Below are positions 45,818-55,916 of a stretch of 64,000 nt of DNA, in pieces. The stretch comes from Vibrio sp. VB16. Its GTDB lineage: Bacteria; Pseudomonadota; Gammaproteobacteria; Enterobacterales; Vibrionaceae. The stretch is taken from assembly GCF_015594925.2 (NCBI RefSeq), contig NZ_CP087590.1, positions 1,612,001 through 1,676,000 of the forward strand, given 5' to 3'. The notes under the pieces are model-generated. The model saw nothing but the letters and a program-made list of their open reading frames with translations, did no database searches and was not told the DNA's origin. A program made the position numbers and the translations under genes. Within the stretch, counting starts at the first letter, position 1, and each line of letters begins with the position of its first letter.

Positions 45818-47080
45818 ATGCAACAGTTGAAAAAATATGGAGCGATAGGTGGTGCGTTGGTACTGGTGGCTTGTTGGCCTTTAGCCGTCGGACAGATCGC
45901 TCAAAATGTATTGAAAGATGGAATAGGGTCCTTAGACTCGAGTGAAATTTCAGCTGAAATCATCAGTTATGAAAGAGGTTACCTATCTGCGATCGCCACT
46001 ACAAAATACACTATTGAAGATCCGGCTCTTAAAGAGCAGTTTGTTATTGATGGTTTACCGACTGAGTTTATCCTTAAGCATGATATCAAACATGGGCTTA
46101 TTCGTGTTGCTACCGAAACCAATTTGGTGGACTTCGATTCTCTACCCGCAACGTTATCAACCATTACTCAGTTAAATGGGAATACTGAATTCTCTTTAAA
46201 TATAGATAATGTAAATTATGAAGCACCTGACTCTTCTGGTACTTCTATCTATCTGGCCGCTTCTCAAATGACGGGAAATGCAACTGTACTAGGCGAAGTC
46301 GATTTAACCTTTAAGTTCCCATCATTACAGGTTCATTTTGGCACTGGTGAAAGTATCAATATTTCGTCTATTACTGGATTTGCGACAGGCAAAAAAGTAA
46401 ACGGTTTTTGGCATGGAGAGCAGCAAGTGAATGTGGCCAATTCAGCCATGTTGATGCCAGATGGCACTGTGTACACCAGTGCGAAGGACTTTAGCTATAA
46501 TTTTAGCTCTTCTACCGATGAAACGGGTGAAAGGTTAAATACAAACCATATTGTTAAAGCAGGCGATATCGTTACCAACGAAGGTGCGTTGAGTAATTTG
46601 AATCTTGATTTTACGATTGGAAACCTAGACAAAAATGCCTTTGAAGGTTTGGTTGGTTTATATCAGTCTAGTCCCGTCGTTGATGAAGCCGTATTAGGTC
46701 AATCTACCCCTTTGATAGATGCGTTATTTAGCCAAGGATTTCAGGTTGCACTTAATGATCTAGAATTGACCCTTGGTGAAGGCTTGTTTAAGTCAAGTTG
46801 GTTATTGGAAGTCCCAAAGGGCACGGATAACGTGAGCCAAGATTTTAGTAAGGTTATCCCAGCATTGACCGGTAAGCTCAATACCTTCGTATCGAATGAT
46901 CTAGTAAAAGCTTACCCTTATATGCAAGAAGGGATTGATGAGATGGTTATTATGGAAATCATGCTGCCCACGGATGATGGTTACACGATAGACGCCGCGG
47001 TTTCAGAAGGAAACCTAGAATTTACTAGCGGGCAAAAAATTCCGTTACTTGCCATGTTTATGTCGGTAATGATGCGATAA
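45818..47080 (+). CDS. DUF945 (YdgA-like) protein
   Basis: A 420-residue protein with an N-terminal hydrophobic anchor (YGAIGGALVLVACWPLAVGQ, residues 7-26) and a long beta-rich periplasmic part. The pattern around ISYERGYLSAIATTKYTI and NALLSLPTDDGYT-like C-terminal block matches the YdgA/DUF945 family of enterics and vibrios. Its function is unknown; members are thought to be inner-membrane-anchored periplasmic proteins. A terminator follows. Confidence 0.85.
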   Translation: MQQLKKYGAIGGALVLVACWPLAVGQIAQNVLKDGIGSLDSSEISAEIISYERGYLSAIATTKYTIEDPALKEQFVIDGLPTEFILKHDIKHGLIRVATETNLVDFDSLPATLSTITQLNGNTEFSLNIDNVNYEAPDSSGTSIYLAASQMTGNATVLGEVDLTFKFPSLQVHFGTGESINISSITGFATGKKVNGFWHGEQQVNVANSAMLMPDGTVYTSAKDFSYNFSSSTDETGERLNTNHIVKAGDIVTNEGALSNLNLDFTIGNLDKNAFEGLVGLYQSSPVVDEAVLGQSTPLIDALFSQGFQVALNDLELTLGEGLFKSSWLLEVPKGTDNVSQDFSKVIPALTGKLNTFVSNDLVKAYPYMQEGIDEMVIMEIMLPTDDGYTIDAAVSEGNLEFTSGQKIPLLAMFMSVMMR

Positions 47081-47116
47081 TCGTGGTGATATTTTAGAAA
47101 AAACCCGCATTCAATT

Positions 47117-47142
47117 AAAAGAGGTCATTCGACCTCTTTTTT
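47117..47142 (+). terminator. Terminator after DUF945 gene
   Basis: Stem AAAAGAGGTC with GACCTCTTTT, loop ATTC, then Ts through 47142. Confidence 0.9.
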
Positions 47143-47221
47143 GTGCTTTTTCTGTTGCGCAAAACGTGCTATTACTGGTTCCAGTTCACAAAAATCAGAT
47201 TAAGCAGGAGCATATATCATC

Positions 47222-48304
47222 ATGGGAACGATCTACAATTTCAGTGCAGGACCAGCGGCTTTGCCAAAAGCAGTAATGCAAAAAGCGCAATCCGAGTTAG
47301 TTGACTGGAATGGCCAGGGTACATCGGTGATGGAAATTAGCCACCGTAGCAAAGAATTTATCAAGGTAGCAAACGAAGCAGAACAAGATCTCCGAGACTT
47401 ATTAAGTATTCCTGATAATTATAAGGTGTTGTTTTGTCATGGCGGAGCACGTGCCCAGTTTGCTGCCGTGCCGATGAATCTTCTTGGAACCGCGAAAACT
47501 GCCACATATATTGATGGTGGATATTGGGCTGAAAGTGCAATTACTGAGGCGACTAAATACTGTCAGCCAGAGGCATTCAACGCAAAGACAGTGATTGACG
47601 GAAAGGCCGCGATATTACCAGCCAGTGAATGGAAGATTTCAAAAGAGGCGGCCTATGTTCATTTTTGTCCAAATGAAACCATTGACGGGATTGAAATAAA
47701 TGAGTTGCCAGTAACCGATAAACCTATCGTTGCGGATATGTCGTCAACAATATTGTCTCGTCAAATCGATGTTTCTAAGTATGGTGTTATCTACGCTGGC
47801 GCTCAGAAGAACATCGGGCCAGCAGGCATATGCATTGCAATTGTTCGTGATGACCTTCTAGAACTCGCCACGGAATCCTTACCAAGTGTACTTAACTATA
47901 AAGTGCTTGCGGCCAAGGATTCTATGTTTAATACACCTCCAACTTATGCATGGTATCTTTCTGGGTTGGTGTTCAAGTGGCTGAAAGAGGCCGGTGGTGT
48001 AGAAGCTATCGAAAAAATTAATCGTGAGAAAGCCGCGTTGTTGTATGCCGCTATTGATGAATCGGATTTTTATAACAACGCCGTCCACGCGGATAACCGT
48101 TCGTTGATGAATGTGCCTTTTCAACTCGCGAAACCAGAACTAGACAGTACGTTTTTGGATCTTGCTGATGCGGCAGGTTTAAAGGCGCTGAAAGGACATA
48201 GAGCGGTGGGTGGTATGCGTGCTTCGATCTACAATGCGATGTCATTAGAAGGCGTCCAAGCCTTGGTTGAGTTTATGAAGAAATTTGAAGCTGACAATAC
48301 CTAG
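47222..48304 (+). CDS. serC: Phosphoserine aminotransferase SerC
   Basis: A 360-residue PLP class V aminotransferase that makes phosphoserine from phosphohydroxypyruvate (serine pathway) and also acts in pyridoxine biosynthesis. N-terminal MGTIYNFSAGPAALP, the HGGARAQFAAVPMNL block and the PLP lysine K196 in YAGAQKNIGPAG are diagnostic. AGGAG lies upstream of ATG 47222 though at longer spacing (9 bases). It is a single-gene unit before a terminator and convergent to cydC. Confidence 0.97.
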   Translation: MGTIYNFSAGPAALPKAVMQKAQSELVDWNGQGTSVMEISHRSKEFIKVANEAEQDLRDLLSIPDNYKVLFCHGGARAQFAAVPMNLLGTAKTATYIDGGYWAESAITEATKYCQPEAFNAKTVIDGKAAILPASEWKISKEAAYVHFCPNETIDGIEINELPVTDKPIVADMSSTILSRQIDVSKYGVIYAGAQKNIGPAGICIAIVRDDLLELATESLPSVLNYKVLAAKDSMFNTPPTYAWYLSGLVFKWLKEAGGVEAIEKINREKAALLYAAIDESDFYNNAVHADNRSLMNVPFQLAKPELDSTFLDLADAAGLKALKGHRAVGGMRASIYNAMSLEGVQALVEFMKKFEADNT

Positions 48305-48321
48305 TCGTTCGCTGAAATAAT

Positions 48322-48352
48322 AAAAACCCACCGGCTATTCAGGTGGGTTTTT
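48322..48352. terminator. Bidirectional terminator between serC and cydC
   Basis: Stem AAAAACCCACC with its complement around a 9-base loop; T-rich on both strands. Confidence 0.88.
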
Positions 48353-48394
48353 ACAAGCCGATTAAAACCAGTCACGGCTATACGTTTATAGTCA

Positions 48395-50116
48395 TTACAG
48401 GGTTTGATGCAAGCGGTGGTAGCGCCCTTGTAAACCAATCAGATCATCATGTGTACCTTGTTCAACAATAGAGCCATCTTCAATCAAACATATTTGATTC
48501 ATCGCCTCTAGTCCAACTAAACGGTGGGTGATAAAAATTACGGTCTTTCCTTCGAAATGTTTGTCAAACAAAGTGATAATCTGACGCTCAGTTTTTTTGT
48601 CCAGACCTTCTGTTGGCTCATCAAGTAAAATGATTGGTGCGTTATGCAAAATGGCTCTTGCGATACCGATACGACGCTTCTCTCCACCGGAAAGCTGACG
48701 CCCACCTTCGCCCAACCATGTATTGAGACTCTTACCGTCTAATAGCGCCTGTAACCCCACTTTCTGTAGTACCGATTCCAGTTCTTCATCAGAAGCATCG
48801 GGTTTCGCGATAGCGAGGTTATCTTGTAGCGTACCATTAAGAATATCGACGCGTTGGCTGACGACCGAGATAGTGTTTCTTAGCGTGTTCTCACTCACTT
48901 TCTTTAAGGGAGTAGAGGCGACAGAAATCGACCCATCGGTGGTGTCCCAATATCGACAAAGCAGCTGTATTAGGGTGGATTTACCTGACCCTGTTTGACC
49001 AAGAATCGCGACACGTGTATTGCTGGCTATGTGCAGGTTGAGGTTATTGATAACGGATTGTTCCGAATCATCATAACGAAAACTGACATCATTAAATTGA
49101 ATATCATACTCTGTTGAGTTGAGTTCTCCCTGTTCAGGAAATGTCACTTCCGGTTCAGCAAGGATGATTTCATTCAGTCGTCTTGCGGAGGTGAGCGTTT
49201 GTCCTAGGTACTGAAATGCACCCGCTATCGGCATTAACATTTCAAAACTGGCCATAGTGGCAAACGCAAATAACGCGATCATCGGGCCGGGGGGATTACC
49301 GCCAATACCATCTGCTGCGAGCCACAAGATCAGTGTCAATGTCAGCCCATTCGCTAGCATGAGCAATCCGCTTGCCATGCCCGTCAAATTTGCGTTTACG
49401 AATTGATTATTTAGCAGCTTAGCTTGTGAATTAAGAATCGCATTTCGATAGCGTTCTTCTGCACCAAATAAAACCAGTTCACTGTGTCCTTGTAGCCAAT
49501 CAAGTGAGGCGACGCGGAGATCGGATTTTTGGGTGGTGAGCTGCTGACCATTGTGTTTACCGAGCTTGTAAAAGACGACGGGCCAGATAATCAATAATGA
49601 CATTAATATGGCACCAAGAATAAGACCCAAAGTAAGGTCGAACCAACTTAGAAACAGAGTAAGCGTTGCAATGCCCAACGCACTCACAACAACCGGACTT
49701 AGTAGTCGAAGATACACATGATCCATCGCATCGACATCGGCGACTAATCGATTTAGTAAGTCACCATCACGTAGATTGGCAATACGACCGGGGACGAGCG
49801 GGGCAAGTTTCTTGAAAAAGAAAACCCTGAGTTCTGTTAACAACTTGAATGTCGCGTTGTGGCTTACGACACGTTCCCCCCAACGACCTGCAGTTCGGCC
49901 CATTGCCAAGCCTCGTACCGCACCTCCGGGTAGCATGTAGTTAAAGGTTTTTCTCGCCACGCTAAGGCCCGCGACGGCAGAAGCTGAAATGAACCAACCA
50001 GACAGAGTCAACAACCCAACAGAGGCGAAAAGGGTCGCAAACGCAAGCAGCATACCTGCTGAAAGGCCGAACCAATGTTTTTTATAGAGCTTTATATAAG
50101 GCAATAACTCACGCAT
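48395..50116 (-). CDS. cydC: Heme/thiol ABC exporter subunit CydC
   Basis: A 573-residue ABC half-transporter, the same length as E. coli CydC. An N-terminal exporter membrane domain (six helices to about 310) is followed by the ATPase with GQTGSGKSTLIQ, signature QLSGGEKRRIGIARAIL and ILLDEPTEGLD. With CydD it exports glutathione and cysteine to the periplasm (assembly of cytochrome bd and c). ATG 50116 has GGAG upstream; further upstream codons are not conserved. Its start overlaps the cydD end by 8 bases. Confidence 0.97.
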   Translation of the reverse strand: MRELLPYIKLYKKHWFGLSAGMLLAFATLFASVGLLTLSGWFISASAVAGLSVARKTFNYMLPGGAVRGLAMGRTAGRWGERVVSHNATFKLLTELRVFFFKKLAPLVPGRIANLRDGDLLNRLVADVDAMDHVYLRLLSPVVVSALGIATLTLFLSWFDLTLGLILGAILMSLLIIWPVVFYKLGKHNGQQLTTQKSDLRVASLDWLQGHSELVLFGAEERYRNAILNSQAKLLNNQFVNANLTGMASGLLMLANGLTLTLILWLAADGIGGNPPGPMIALFAFATMASFEMLMPIAGAFQYLGQTLTSARRLNEIILAEPEVTFPEQGELNSTEYDIQFNDVSFRYDDSEQSVINNLNLHIASNTRVAILGQTGSGKSTLIQLLCRYWDTTDGSISVASTPLKKVSENTLRNTISVVSQRVDILNGTLQDNLAIAKPDASDEELESVLQKVGLQALLDGKSLNTWLGEGGRQLSGGEKRRIGIARAILHNAPIILLDEPTEGLDKKTERQIITLFDKHFEGKTVIFITHRLVGLEAMNQICLIEDGSIVEQGTHDDLIGLQGRYHRLHQTL

Positions 50117-51896
50117 CGAGATCTCCTTTTCCTTCTTCTTGTGCACTGTTTTTCGCATCTAACATGCTAGCGAAGAGTCCATGGTTTTGTTTGAGTTCCT
50201 GATAGGAGCCCGATTCGACAATGCAACCTTCCTGCATTACAAAAATCTGTTCAACATTTTTAAGTTGTGAAAGTTGATGTGTAACGATAAGAGTTGTGCT
50301 TTGGTTGATCTTGTTTTCTAATCCTTTCATGACGAGCTTTTCGCTGCGTGCGTCAAGGCTTGCAGTTGGTTCATCCAATAGCCAAAAATTGCCTTTTTGC
50401 AACATGGCACGAGCTAGGGCTAATCGTTGAGCCTGCCCTACAGATAAGCCACCAGATCGGTCACTGACCTGATAATCCAACCCATGTTGAGAGACAAACT
50501 CAGCGGAATAGGACTCTTTTAGAACGGAATCAAGTTGCTCAACAGAAACATTGTTGTTACCTAACGTAATGTTATCTTCAATAGTGCCGTGCAGAAGCAG
50601 CGGGTTTTGCCCAACCCAACTGATCTGGTCACGCCATTGAACAAGGTCTGCATCCTTAATCTCAACATTATTTACCTTCAAACTTCCTTCGTAAGGTAAA
50701 AAACCGAGGATAGCGTTGATAAGGCTGGTTTTACCTGCACCACTTGGTCCGATAAGTGCCGTCATCTGGTTTGGTTCTATGCTAAATGATAAAGGCCCTA
50801 CCAATGTTGATCCTTCAGGGCTTTTGACGACCAAGTCAGATGCTTCTATTTTGATGGAATTAACATCGCGAATAGGTTCGTGTCCAGATGATTGATGTGA
50901 CACCTCGGTATTTAAGAAATCCACAATACTTTCTGCCGCGCCTACCGCTTGAGCCTTCGCGTGATAAAAGGTGCCGAGATCTCGTAAAGGTTGATAAAAC
51001 TCCGGTGCGAGAATAAGAATAAACAGACCAGAAAATAGGGTAATGCCGGTTCCGTAATAGCCAAAATTGAGCTCTCCAATGTAACTGAAACCGAAGTAAA
51101 CAGCGGTAATCGCGATGGAGATAGACGTAAAAAACTCCAGAACAGCCGACGACAAAAAAGCGACTTTTAGGACATCCATAGTTCGAGTTCTAAACACCTC
51201 CGAAGCCCCGTGAAGCGTCTCTTCTTCTGCTTTTGTTCTGTTGAATAGGCGGATAGTGGTCATAGATTGCAAGCGGTCATAAAAATGGCCTGACAGACGT
51301 TGCAAAGCTTTAAAATTCTTTCTATTGGCTTCAGCGGCTTTCATGCCAACCAATGCCATGAAGAATGGCACCAACGGTGCGGTGATAAGGAAAATTAACC
51401 CTGCGGCCCAGTTAGTCGGGAATACCACAACGAGAATAACCAAAGGAATTAACACAGAAAGAGACATCTGAGGAAGATAGCGAGAAAAGAAATCCTGCAT
51501 ATCCTCTACCTGCTCCAACAACAATGTTGCCCACGTACCAGCGGGTTTTCCTTTGATATAAGCCGGTCCAACAGCGCGTAACTTATCCAAGATAAGTTGG
51601 CGAATGTATATTCTAATCTGCTCGCCAGCGCGAAAACCAGCGATCTCTCTTCCCCATGTGCAGGCTGATCGAGCCACAACCGTTAGCGCGAGGCCAAAGA
51701 AGTAAGGGACAAGTTGATGCTTATCTACACTTTCTATAATAAGCTGATGCAATATTGATGCGAGTAATCCTGCTTGAGCAAGTAAGACAATACTAGAGAA
51801 TACCCCTAGAGAGACGCTAATAAGTAGCCATCGCTTAGCCAGTTTACCTTGAAGCTTCAGCCACTTATTGAGGTTTTTTTGTTTTGTTTTATCCAT
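50109..51896 (-). CDS. cydD: Heme/thiol ABC exporter subunit CydD
   Basis: A 595-residue ABC exporter half with N-terminal helices (starting SVSLGVFSSIVLLAQAGL), a large membrane domain, and ATPase motifs GPSGAGKTSLIN, LSVGQAQRLALARAM and FWLLDEPTASLD. It is CydC's partner; together they export thiols to the periplasm, needed for cytochrome bd assembly. Their 8-base overlap with cydC implies coupling. It lies downstream of trxB on the same strand, but a terminator between them suggests partly separate transcription. Confidence 0.97.
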   Translation of the reverse strand: MDKTKQKNLNKWLKLQGKLAKRWLLISVSLGVFSSIVLLAQAGLLASILHQLIIESVDKHQLVPYFFGLALTVVARSACTWGREIAGFRAGEQIRIYIRQLILDKLRAVGPAYIKGKPAGTWATLLLEQVEDMQDFFSRYLPQMSLSVLIPLVILVVVFPTNWAAGLIFLITAPLVPFFMALVGMKAAEANRKNFKALQRLSGHFYDRLQSMTTIRLFNRTKAEEETLHGASEVFRTRTMDVLKVAFLSSAVLEFFTSISIAITAVYFGFSYIGELNFGYYGTGITLFSGLFILILAPEFYQPLRDLGTFYHAKAQAVGAAESIVDFLNTEVSHQSSGHEPIRDVNSIKIEASDLVVKSPEGSTLVGPLSFSIEPNQMTALIGPSGAGKTSLINAILGFLPYEGSLKVNNVEIKDADLVQWRDQISWVGQNPLLLHGTIEDNITLGNNNVSVEQLDSVLKESYSAEFVSQHGLDYQVSDRSGGLSVGQAQRLALARAMLQKGNFWLLDEPTASLDARSEKLVMKGLENKINQSTTLIVTHQLSQLKNVEQIFVMQEGCIVESGSYQELKQNHGLFASMLDAKNSAQEEGKGDLDA

Positions 51897-51990
51897 TTAC
51901 GTATAAGGCTTCTTTATTTGGACCTGTAGATTTTATGAGAAAAAAATCTGTAGATTCATTCGTTATTTAGAATAAGAGAGAGAGTATACA

Positions 51991-52021
51991 AAAAGAAAAC
52001 CAGCGGGAATACCGCTGGTTT
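51991..52021 (-). terminator. trxB intrinsic terminator
   Basis: Minus-strand stem AAACCAGCGG with CCGCTGGTTT (10 bp) and a T-rich tail (about 51991-51999). Confidence 0.9.
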
Positions 52022-52073
52022 ATAAGGTTATGATAGAAAGCGGTTAATTAATGCAATAAATAGAGATAAATGA

Positions 52074-53039
52074 CTACTTATTGGCATCTGCTAGTGCGTC
52101 CAGGTATCGTTCGGCATCGAGTGCCGCCATGCATCCGGTGCCAGCCGATGTGATAGCTTGGCGATAGTTTTGGTCCATAACATCACCGGCAGCAAATACG
52201 CCTTCAATACTGGTTTGCGTCGCATTGCCATTCAATCCCGAATTCACGACCACATAGCCATTGTTCATTTCGAGCTGTCCTTCAAATATACCCGTATTTG
52301 GATGGTGACCAATTGCGACAAAAAGCCCCATTACCTGAAGCTCTTCTTTTGCATTGGACAAGGTATCTTGTAAACGAACCCCAGTAACCCCCATATCATC
52401 ACCAAGTACTTCATCTAAAGTACGATTGGTGTGCAGGACAATATTGCCATTGTCCACCTTATCTTGGAGGCGCTTCATCAATATTTTTTCAGCTCGAAAC
52501 CCTTCGCGGCGATGTATTAGATGAACCTCAGCCGCAATATTTGCTAAATAGAGGGCCTCTTCAACCGCTGTATTGCCTCCTCCAATAACCGCTACTTTTT
52601 GATTCTTATAGAAAAAGCCATCGCAGGTCGCACATGCGGATACACCGCGGCCTTTGAATGCTTCTTCAGACTCTAGTCCAAGATATTTTGCGGTAGAGCC
52701 GGTTGAAATAATCAGGGAGTCGCAACTGTAGACTGCACTGTCTCCAGTTAAGCGGAATGGCCTGTTCTCTAAATCCACTGTATGGATATGGTCAAATAGT
52801 ATTTCGGTATCAAACTTTTCAGCATGTTCTTTCATGCGTTCCATCAGGGATGGACCCGTTAAGCCTTCAGCATCTCCAGGCCAGTTTTCCACTTCCGTCG
52901 TTTCGGTAAGTTGACCACCTTGCTGTATACCAGTAATAAGAACAGGGTTTAGGTTTGCTCTCGCGGCATATACTGCCGCTGTGTAACCTGCTGGACCACT
53001 GCCCAATATTAGTAGTTTGCTATGCTTAACTTCGCTCAT
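52074..53039 (-). CDS. trxB: Thioredoxin reductase
   Basis: A 321-residue flavoprotein. FAD motif GSGPAGYTAAVYAAR near 13-27, redox active site C136-A-T-C139, NADPH motif VIGGGNTAVEEALYLA near 153-168, and GVFAAGDVMD near 285. It reduces thioredoxin with NADPH. Order with cydDC matches E. coli and vibrios. Single gene with a 150-base upstream region before the anion transporter gene, whose stop is at 53188. Confidence 0.98.
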   Translation of the reverse strand: MSEVKHSKLLILGSGPAGYTAAVYAARANLNPVLITGIQQGGQLTETTEVENWPGDAEGLTGPSLMERMKEHAEKFDTEILFDHIHTVDLENRPFRLTGDSAVYSCDSLIISTGSTAKYLGLESEEAFKGRGVSACATCDGFFYKNQKVAVIGGGNTAVEEALYLANIAAEVHLIHRREGFRAEKILMKRLQDKVDNGNIVLHTNRTLDEVLGDDMGVTGVRLQDTLSNAKEELQVMGLFVAIGHHPNTGIFEGQLEMNNGYVVVNSGLNGNATQTSIEGVFAAGDVMDQNYRQAITSAGTGCMAALDAERYLDALADANK

Positions 53040-53187
53040 AGAGCTGACTCCGAAATAGTTATCAATTTTGATTGTGATTGTAGGGAATAAATTAAGGTGT
53101 TGAAAGCAATTACAGGCAATTAATAGTTATATTTTATAAGAGAAAAGTGACGATAGACAAAATGAGCACAGGCTCGCGGTCTCTAAG

Positions 53188-54558
53188 TCACCAGAAAAAG
53201 TGCGCAATGATGGTTAAAACAGTGATACAGACGATATTCAAAACGAAACCGACGCGCATCATATCCTTTTGTTCTATGTGACCAGAGGCAAATACTATGG
53301 CGTTTGGTGGTGTCGCAACAGGGAGCATGAAGGCACAGGAAGCAGATATAGCAATAATGACTGACAGAATAATGGGAGACACGCCAAGAACTTCGGCGAT
53401 ACTAGCGAATATTGGAATTAGAAGTGCCGCACTTGCAGTATTACTGGCGAATTCGGTTAGAAATACCACGAAAGCTATAATGGCAAGGAGGGTAATGAAT
53501 AATCCCATTTGGCTAAGTACATCGCTGAGTTCATTAGCGAGAAAAACGCTCGTGCCTGTCTCTTTGAGTACATTACTTAGGCAAATTCCCCCACCAAAGA
53601 GCAGCAATACCCCCCAATCAACCGTCTTTTCAATATCTTTCCATTCGACCACGCGGGTACTTCCTAATAATAAGATGGCACCAATAGCGACTAGGGTATC
53701 GAATTTACTGTACCCCCCTAAAAAGGCGTTGATAGGCCGACTGAATATCCAGAAGCTTACGGTTAATGCGAAAATAACTAAAGTGAGTTTTCTCTTTGGC
53801 GTCCATTCCAACGTGGTGTGATGTATCTCAAATGATTGAGAAAGATTCGGTTTAGTAAGTAGGTACAAAGCGAGGACGGCAATTGGGAGCAATGTCAAAG
53901 ACACGGGTAACCCTAAAGCGACCCATTGGGTAAAGTTTAAACCGAGTTCTGCGGCAGCAATTGCGTTGGGCGGAGACCCCACAAGCGTTGCAATACCGCC
54001 TATAGATGCGCAGTAAGCGATGCCCAATAAAACAAAGACATAGGTGCTCTTGTACTTTTTCTCATCGACATTGCTCATTACACCTAAAACAAGAGGAAGC
54101 ATCATGGCAATGGTCGCAGTGTTTGATATCCACATTGAGAGTCCTGCGCTAACGGAAAACAACATCAATACGGCGACGGACATTTTACCTTTTGCCGCAA
54201 TCAATACTTGGTCCGCAATTGCCTTATCAATTTTTTGCTTATGCAGAGCGGCCGCTAAGGCGAAACCGCCTAGAAAAATAAAAATAATAGAGCTAGAGAA
54301 ATAACTAAGGGCTTTTGATGTGTCGAATATATTGAATACTACGGCTAATACGGGTACGAGAAGGGCGGTGATACTGACGTGTAGTGCTTCGGTTAACCAA
54401 AGAATGGCGATAAATATAAGGATACTCAACCCGTGCACTACGCTTGTTTCAAATGGTAGAGAGTTGAGCATGAAGATAAACAGACAAATGTCGGCCAGAA
54501 TAATAACGGTATTTTTGTTTATATAACTGTTTATTTTTTCAGACGTAAGACTCTTCAT
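53188..54558 (-). CDS. DASS/SLC13-family Na+-coupled anion transporter (INDY-type)
   Basis: A 456-residue membrane protein with about eleven helices and two reentrant hairpins. It keeps the two SNT motifs that bind sodium and carboxylate (MWISNTATIAMMLPL near 145 and FASNTASAALLIP near 375) plus the PPNA repeats (VGSPPNAIAAAE, VATPPNAIVFASG). It resembles VcINDY, the sodium-dependent dicarboxylate (succinate) transporter of V. cholerae, in length and motif. Sulfate or citrate transport are alternatives. AGGGG precedes the ATG. It is the last of the minus-strand genes before the sanA unit, with no co-transcribed partner. Confidence 0.9.
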   Translation of the reverse strand: MKSLTSEKINSYINKNTVIILADICLFIFMLNSLPFETSVVHGLSILIFIAILWLTEALHVSITALLVPVLAVVFNIFDTSKALSYFSSSIIFIFLGGFALAAALHKQKIDKAIADQVLIAAKGKMSVAVLMLFSVSAGLSMWISNTATIAMMLPLVLGVMSNVDEKKYKSTYVFVLLGIAYCASIGGIATLVGSPPNAIAAAELGLNFTQWVALGLPVSLTLLPIAVLALYLLTKPNLSQSFEIHHTTLEWTPKRKLTLVIFALTVSFWIFSRPINAFLGGYSKFDTLVAIGAILLLGSTRVVEWKDIEKTVDWGVLLLFGGGICLSNVLKETGTSVFLANELSDVLSQMGLFITLLAIIAFVVFLTEFASNTASAALLIPIFASIAEVLGVSPIILSVIIAISASCAFMLPVATPPNAIVFASGHIEQKDMMRVGFVLNIVCITVLTIIAHFFW

Positions 54559-54668
54559 TGTTCGCCCCTTTCGCTCTGTCGCTCACTTTTTAGTATAGGA
54601 CGCTAAGTTATTGGGCAAGGGGAAAAAGTGAAGGATTGGATGTCTAACGGACAAATTAATGATCTGTC

Positions 54669-55427
54669 TTAAGTTCCTACTTTTATCTCCAGTTTTTTAT
54701 CGACTTTGGCGCTCGTGACATTATGTTTGATAGGTTCTTTGGGGCCTAAAAACTTCGGCTGAGTTTCAAATATATAAAGGTCTAGTAGCGCTTTGACTCG
54801 AGCAAAAACTTCTCTAAACCGTACCGTTAAGCCAGAGTGCTGTTTTGGGCCTGGAACGGCAAGGCACACCGCTTCAATATCGTAATACTCCGCTATAAAC
54901 AGTGCTCGCTCGCAGTGGAATTTTTGAGTGACAATAATAAACTCATCGGCGTCGAAGATTTTTTTTGCGCGAACAATAGAGTCCAACGTTCTAAACCCCG
55001 CGTAATCAAGGTAGATAGCTTCCTCAGGTACGCCAGCTTTCAGTAGATCTCTTTTCATTGTCCATGGTTCGTTGTATGAACGATGGGCATTATCGCCACT
55101 AAGTAGAAAAGCATCGACCTTATCATTTTTGAATAAAGTAATGGCGGCGTTAATTCGATTCGCATAGTAGTCGTTCAGTACTTTTCCCAAGTACTTACTT
55201 GTGCCTAAGACCAATGCGACATCATAATTCGGTAAATGAGAGGGTTCGGTATAGATGTCGTTTTTTGTTGACCAACTAAATACGCGGTCAACAAAGACCA
55301 AAGCCAAGACAAAAGCAATACAGAGCGCAGTTGCGCCTAATATAATGGCCCTTGCAGATGTTCTGCCACGTAAAGACCTTGGTTTACTTGCCTTCTTTTT
55401 AGTTGCGTTCGAAAAATGCCCAAACAA
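54669..55427 (-). CDS. sanA: SanA/ElyC-type envelope protein (YdcF fold)
   Basis: A 252-residue inner-membrane protein with one N-terminal helix (AIILGATALCIAFVLALVF) and a DUF218 (YdcF) domain. Blocks VALVLGTSKYLGKVLN, LSGDNAHRSYNEPWTMKR and DYAGFRTLDSIVRAK match E. coli SanA, which contributes to envelope barrier function (vancomycin resistance at high temperature). The frame has no ATG; it starts at TTG 55427, with AGGA about ten bases upstream. It follows the DUF3392 gene by 23 bases and is probably in the same transcript. Confidence 0.93.
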   Translation of the reverse strand: MFGHFSNATKKKASKPRSLRGRTSARAIILGATALCIAFVLALVFVDRVFSWSTKNDIYTEPSHLPNYDVALVLGTSKYLGKVLNDYYANRINAAITLFKNDKVDAFLLSGDNAHRSYNEPWTMKRDLLKAGVPEEAIYLDYAGFRTLDSIVRAKKIFDADEFIIVTQKFHCERALFIAEYYDIEAVCLAVPGPKQHSGLTVRFREVFARVKALLDLYIFETQPKFLGPKEPIKHNVTSAKVDKKLEIKVGT

Positions 55428-55450
55428 ATTAAATCTTTCCTATTAGTAAA

Positions 55451-55774
55451 TCATACATGGCGCTGCCTTTGTGCCCAAATACCAATGACAATAAAGCATG
55501 AAACGATAGATACCAATAAGAGTCCAGTATTTAGAGTCTTTAGCCACAAAGATAGGTAAGGTGAAGCCTTTACTATTAACAAGCCATAACCAAATGCGTT
55601 CAGCAGTACAAATGCGAACGTTCGCACAACAAAATGCTGTCGGACCATCACTTTTCTTAGTAGACGATTAATGTCTCCGCCTAAAATAACCAGCATACAT
55701 GCAATAAAGGCGATAGAAATCTCTGGGATATAAGGGACGATGTGCCTTCCGACTGGAGCAAAAATGTCAAACAT
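55451..55774 (-). CDS. DUF3392-like small membrane protein
   Basis: A 107-residue protein with three hydrophobic segments (about 15-35, 50-72, 78-98) and the N-terminal MFDIFAPVGRHIVPYIPEIS and GGDINRLLRK, a pattern of the DUF3392 family of marine gammaproteobacteria. Function unknown. It lies immediately before sanA, hinting at an envelope role. The helicase gene starts divergently 142 bases away. Confidence 0.8.
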   Translation of the reverse strand: MFDIFAPVGRHIVPYIPEISIAFIACMLVILGGDINRLLRKVMVRQHFVVRTFAFVLLNAFGYGLLIVKASPYLSLWLKTLNTGLLLVSIVSCFIVIGIWAQRQRHV

Positions 55775-55916
55775 GGCTTAACTTTTAACCTAACGTATTT
55801 TTAATAATAGGATTCTATCAAATATCAATCTATTGTCTTGTGTTGAATTGATTTTTCTCATTGTATAAAATCGGTATAGTAGTCCTTCATGCATCCTCAC
55901 CTCTTTGAAATAGACC

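Noticed and set aside
53297..53821. 174-codon plus-strand frame inside the anion transporter gene
   Set aside because: Antisense shadow of a conserved transporter with SNT motifs on the other strand.
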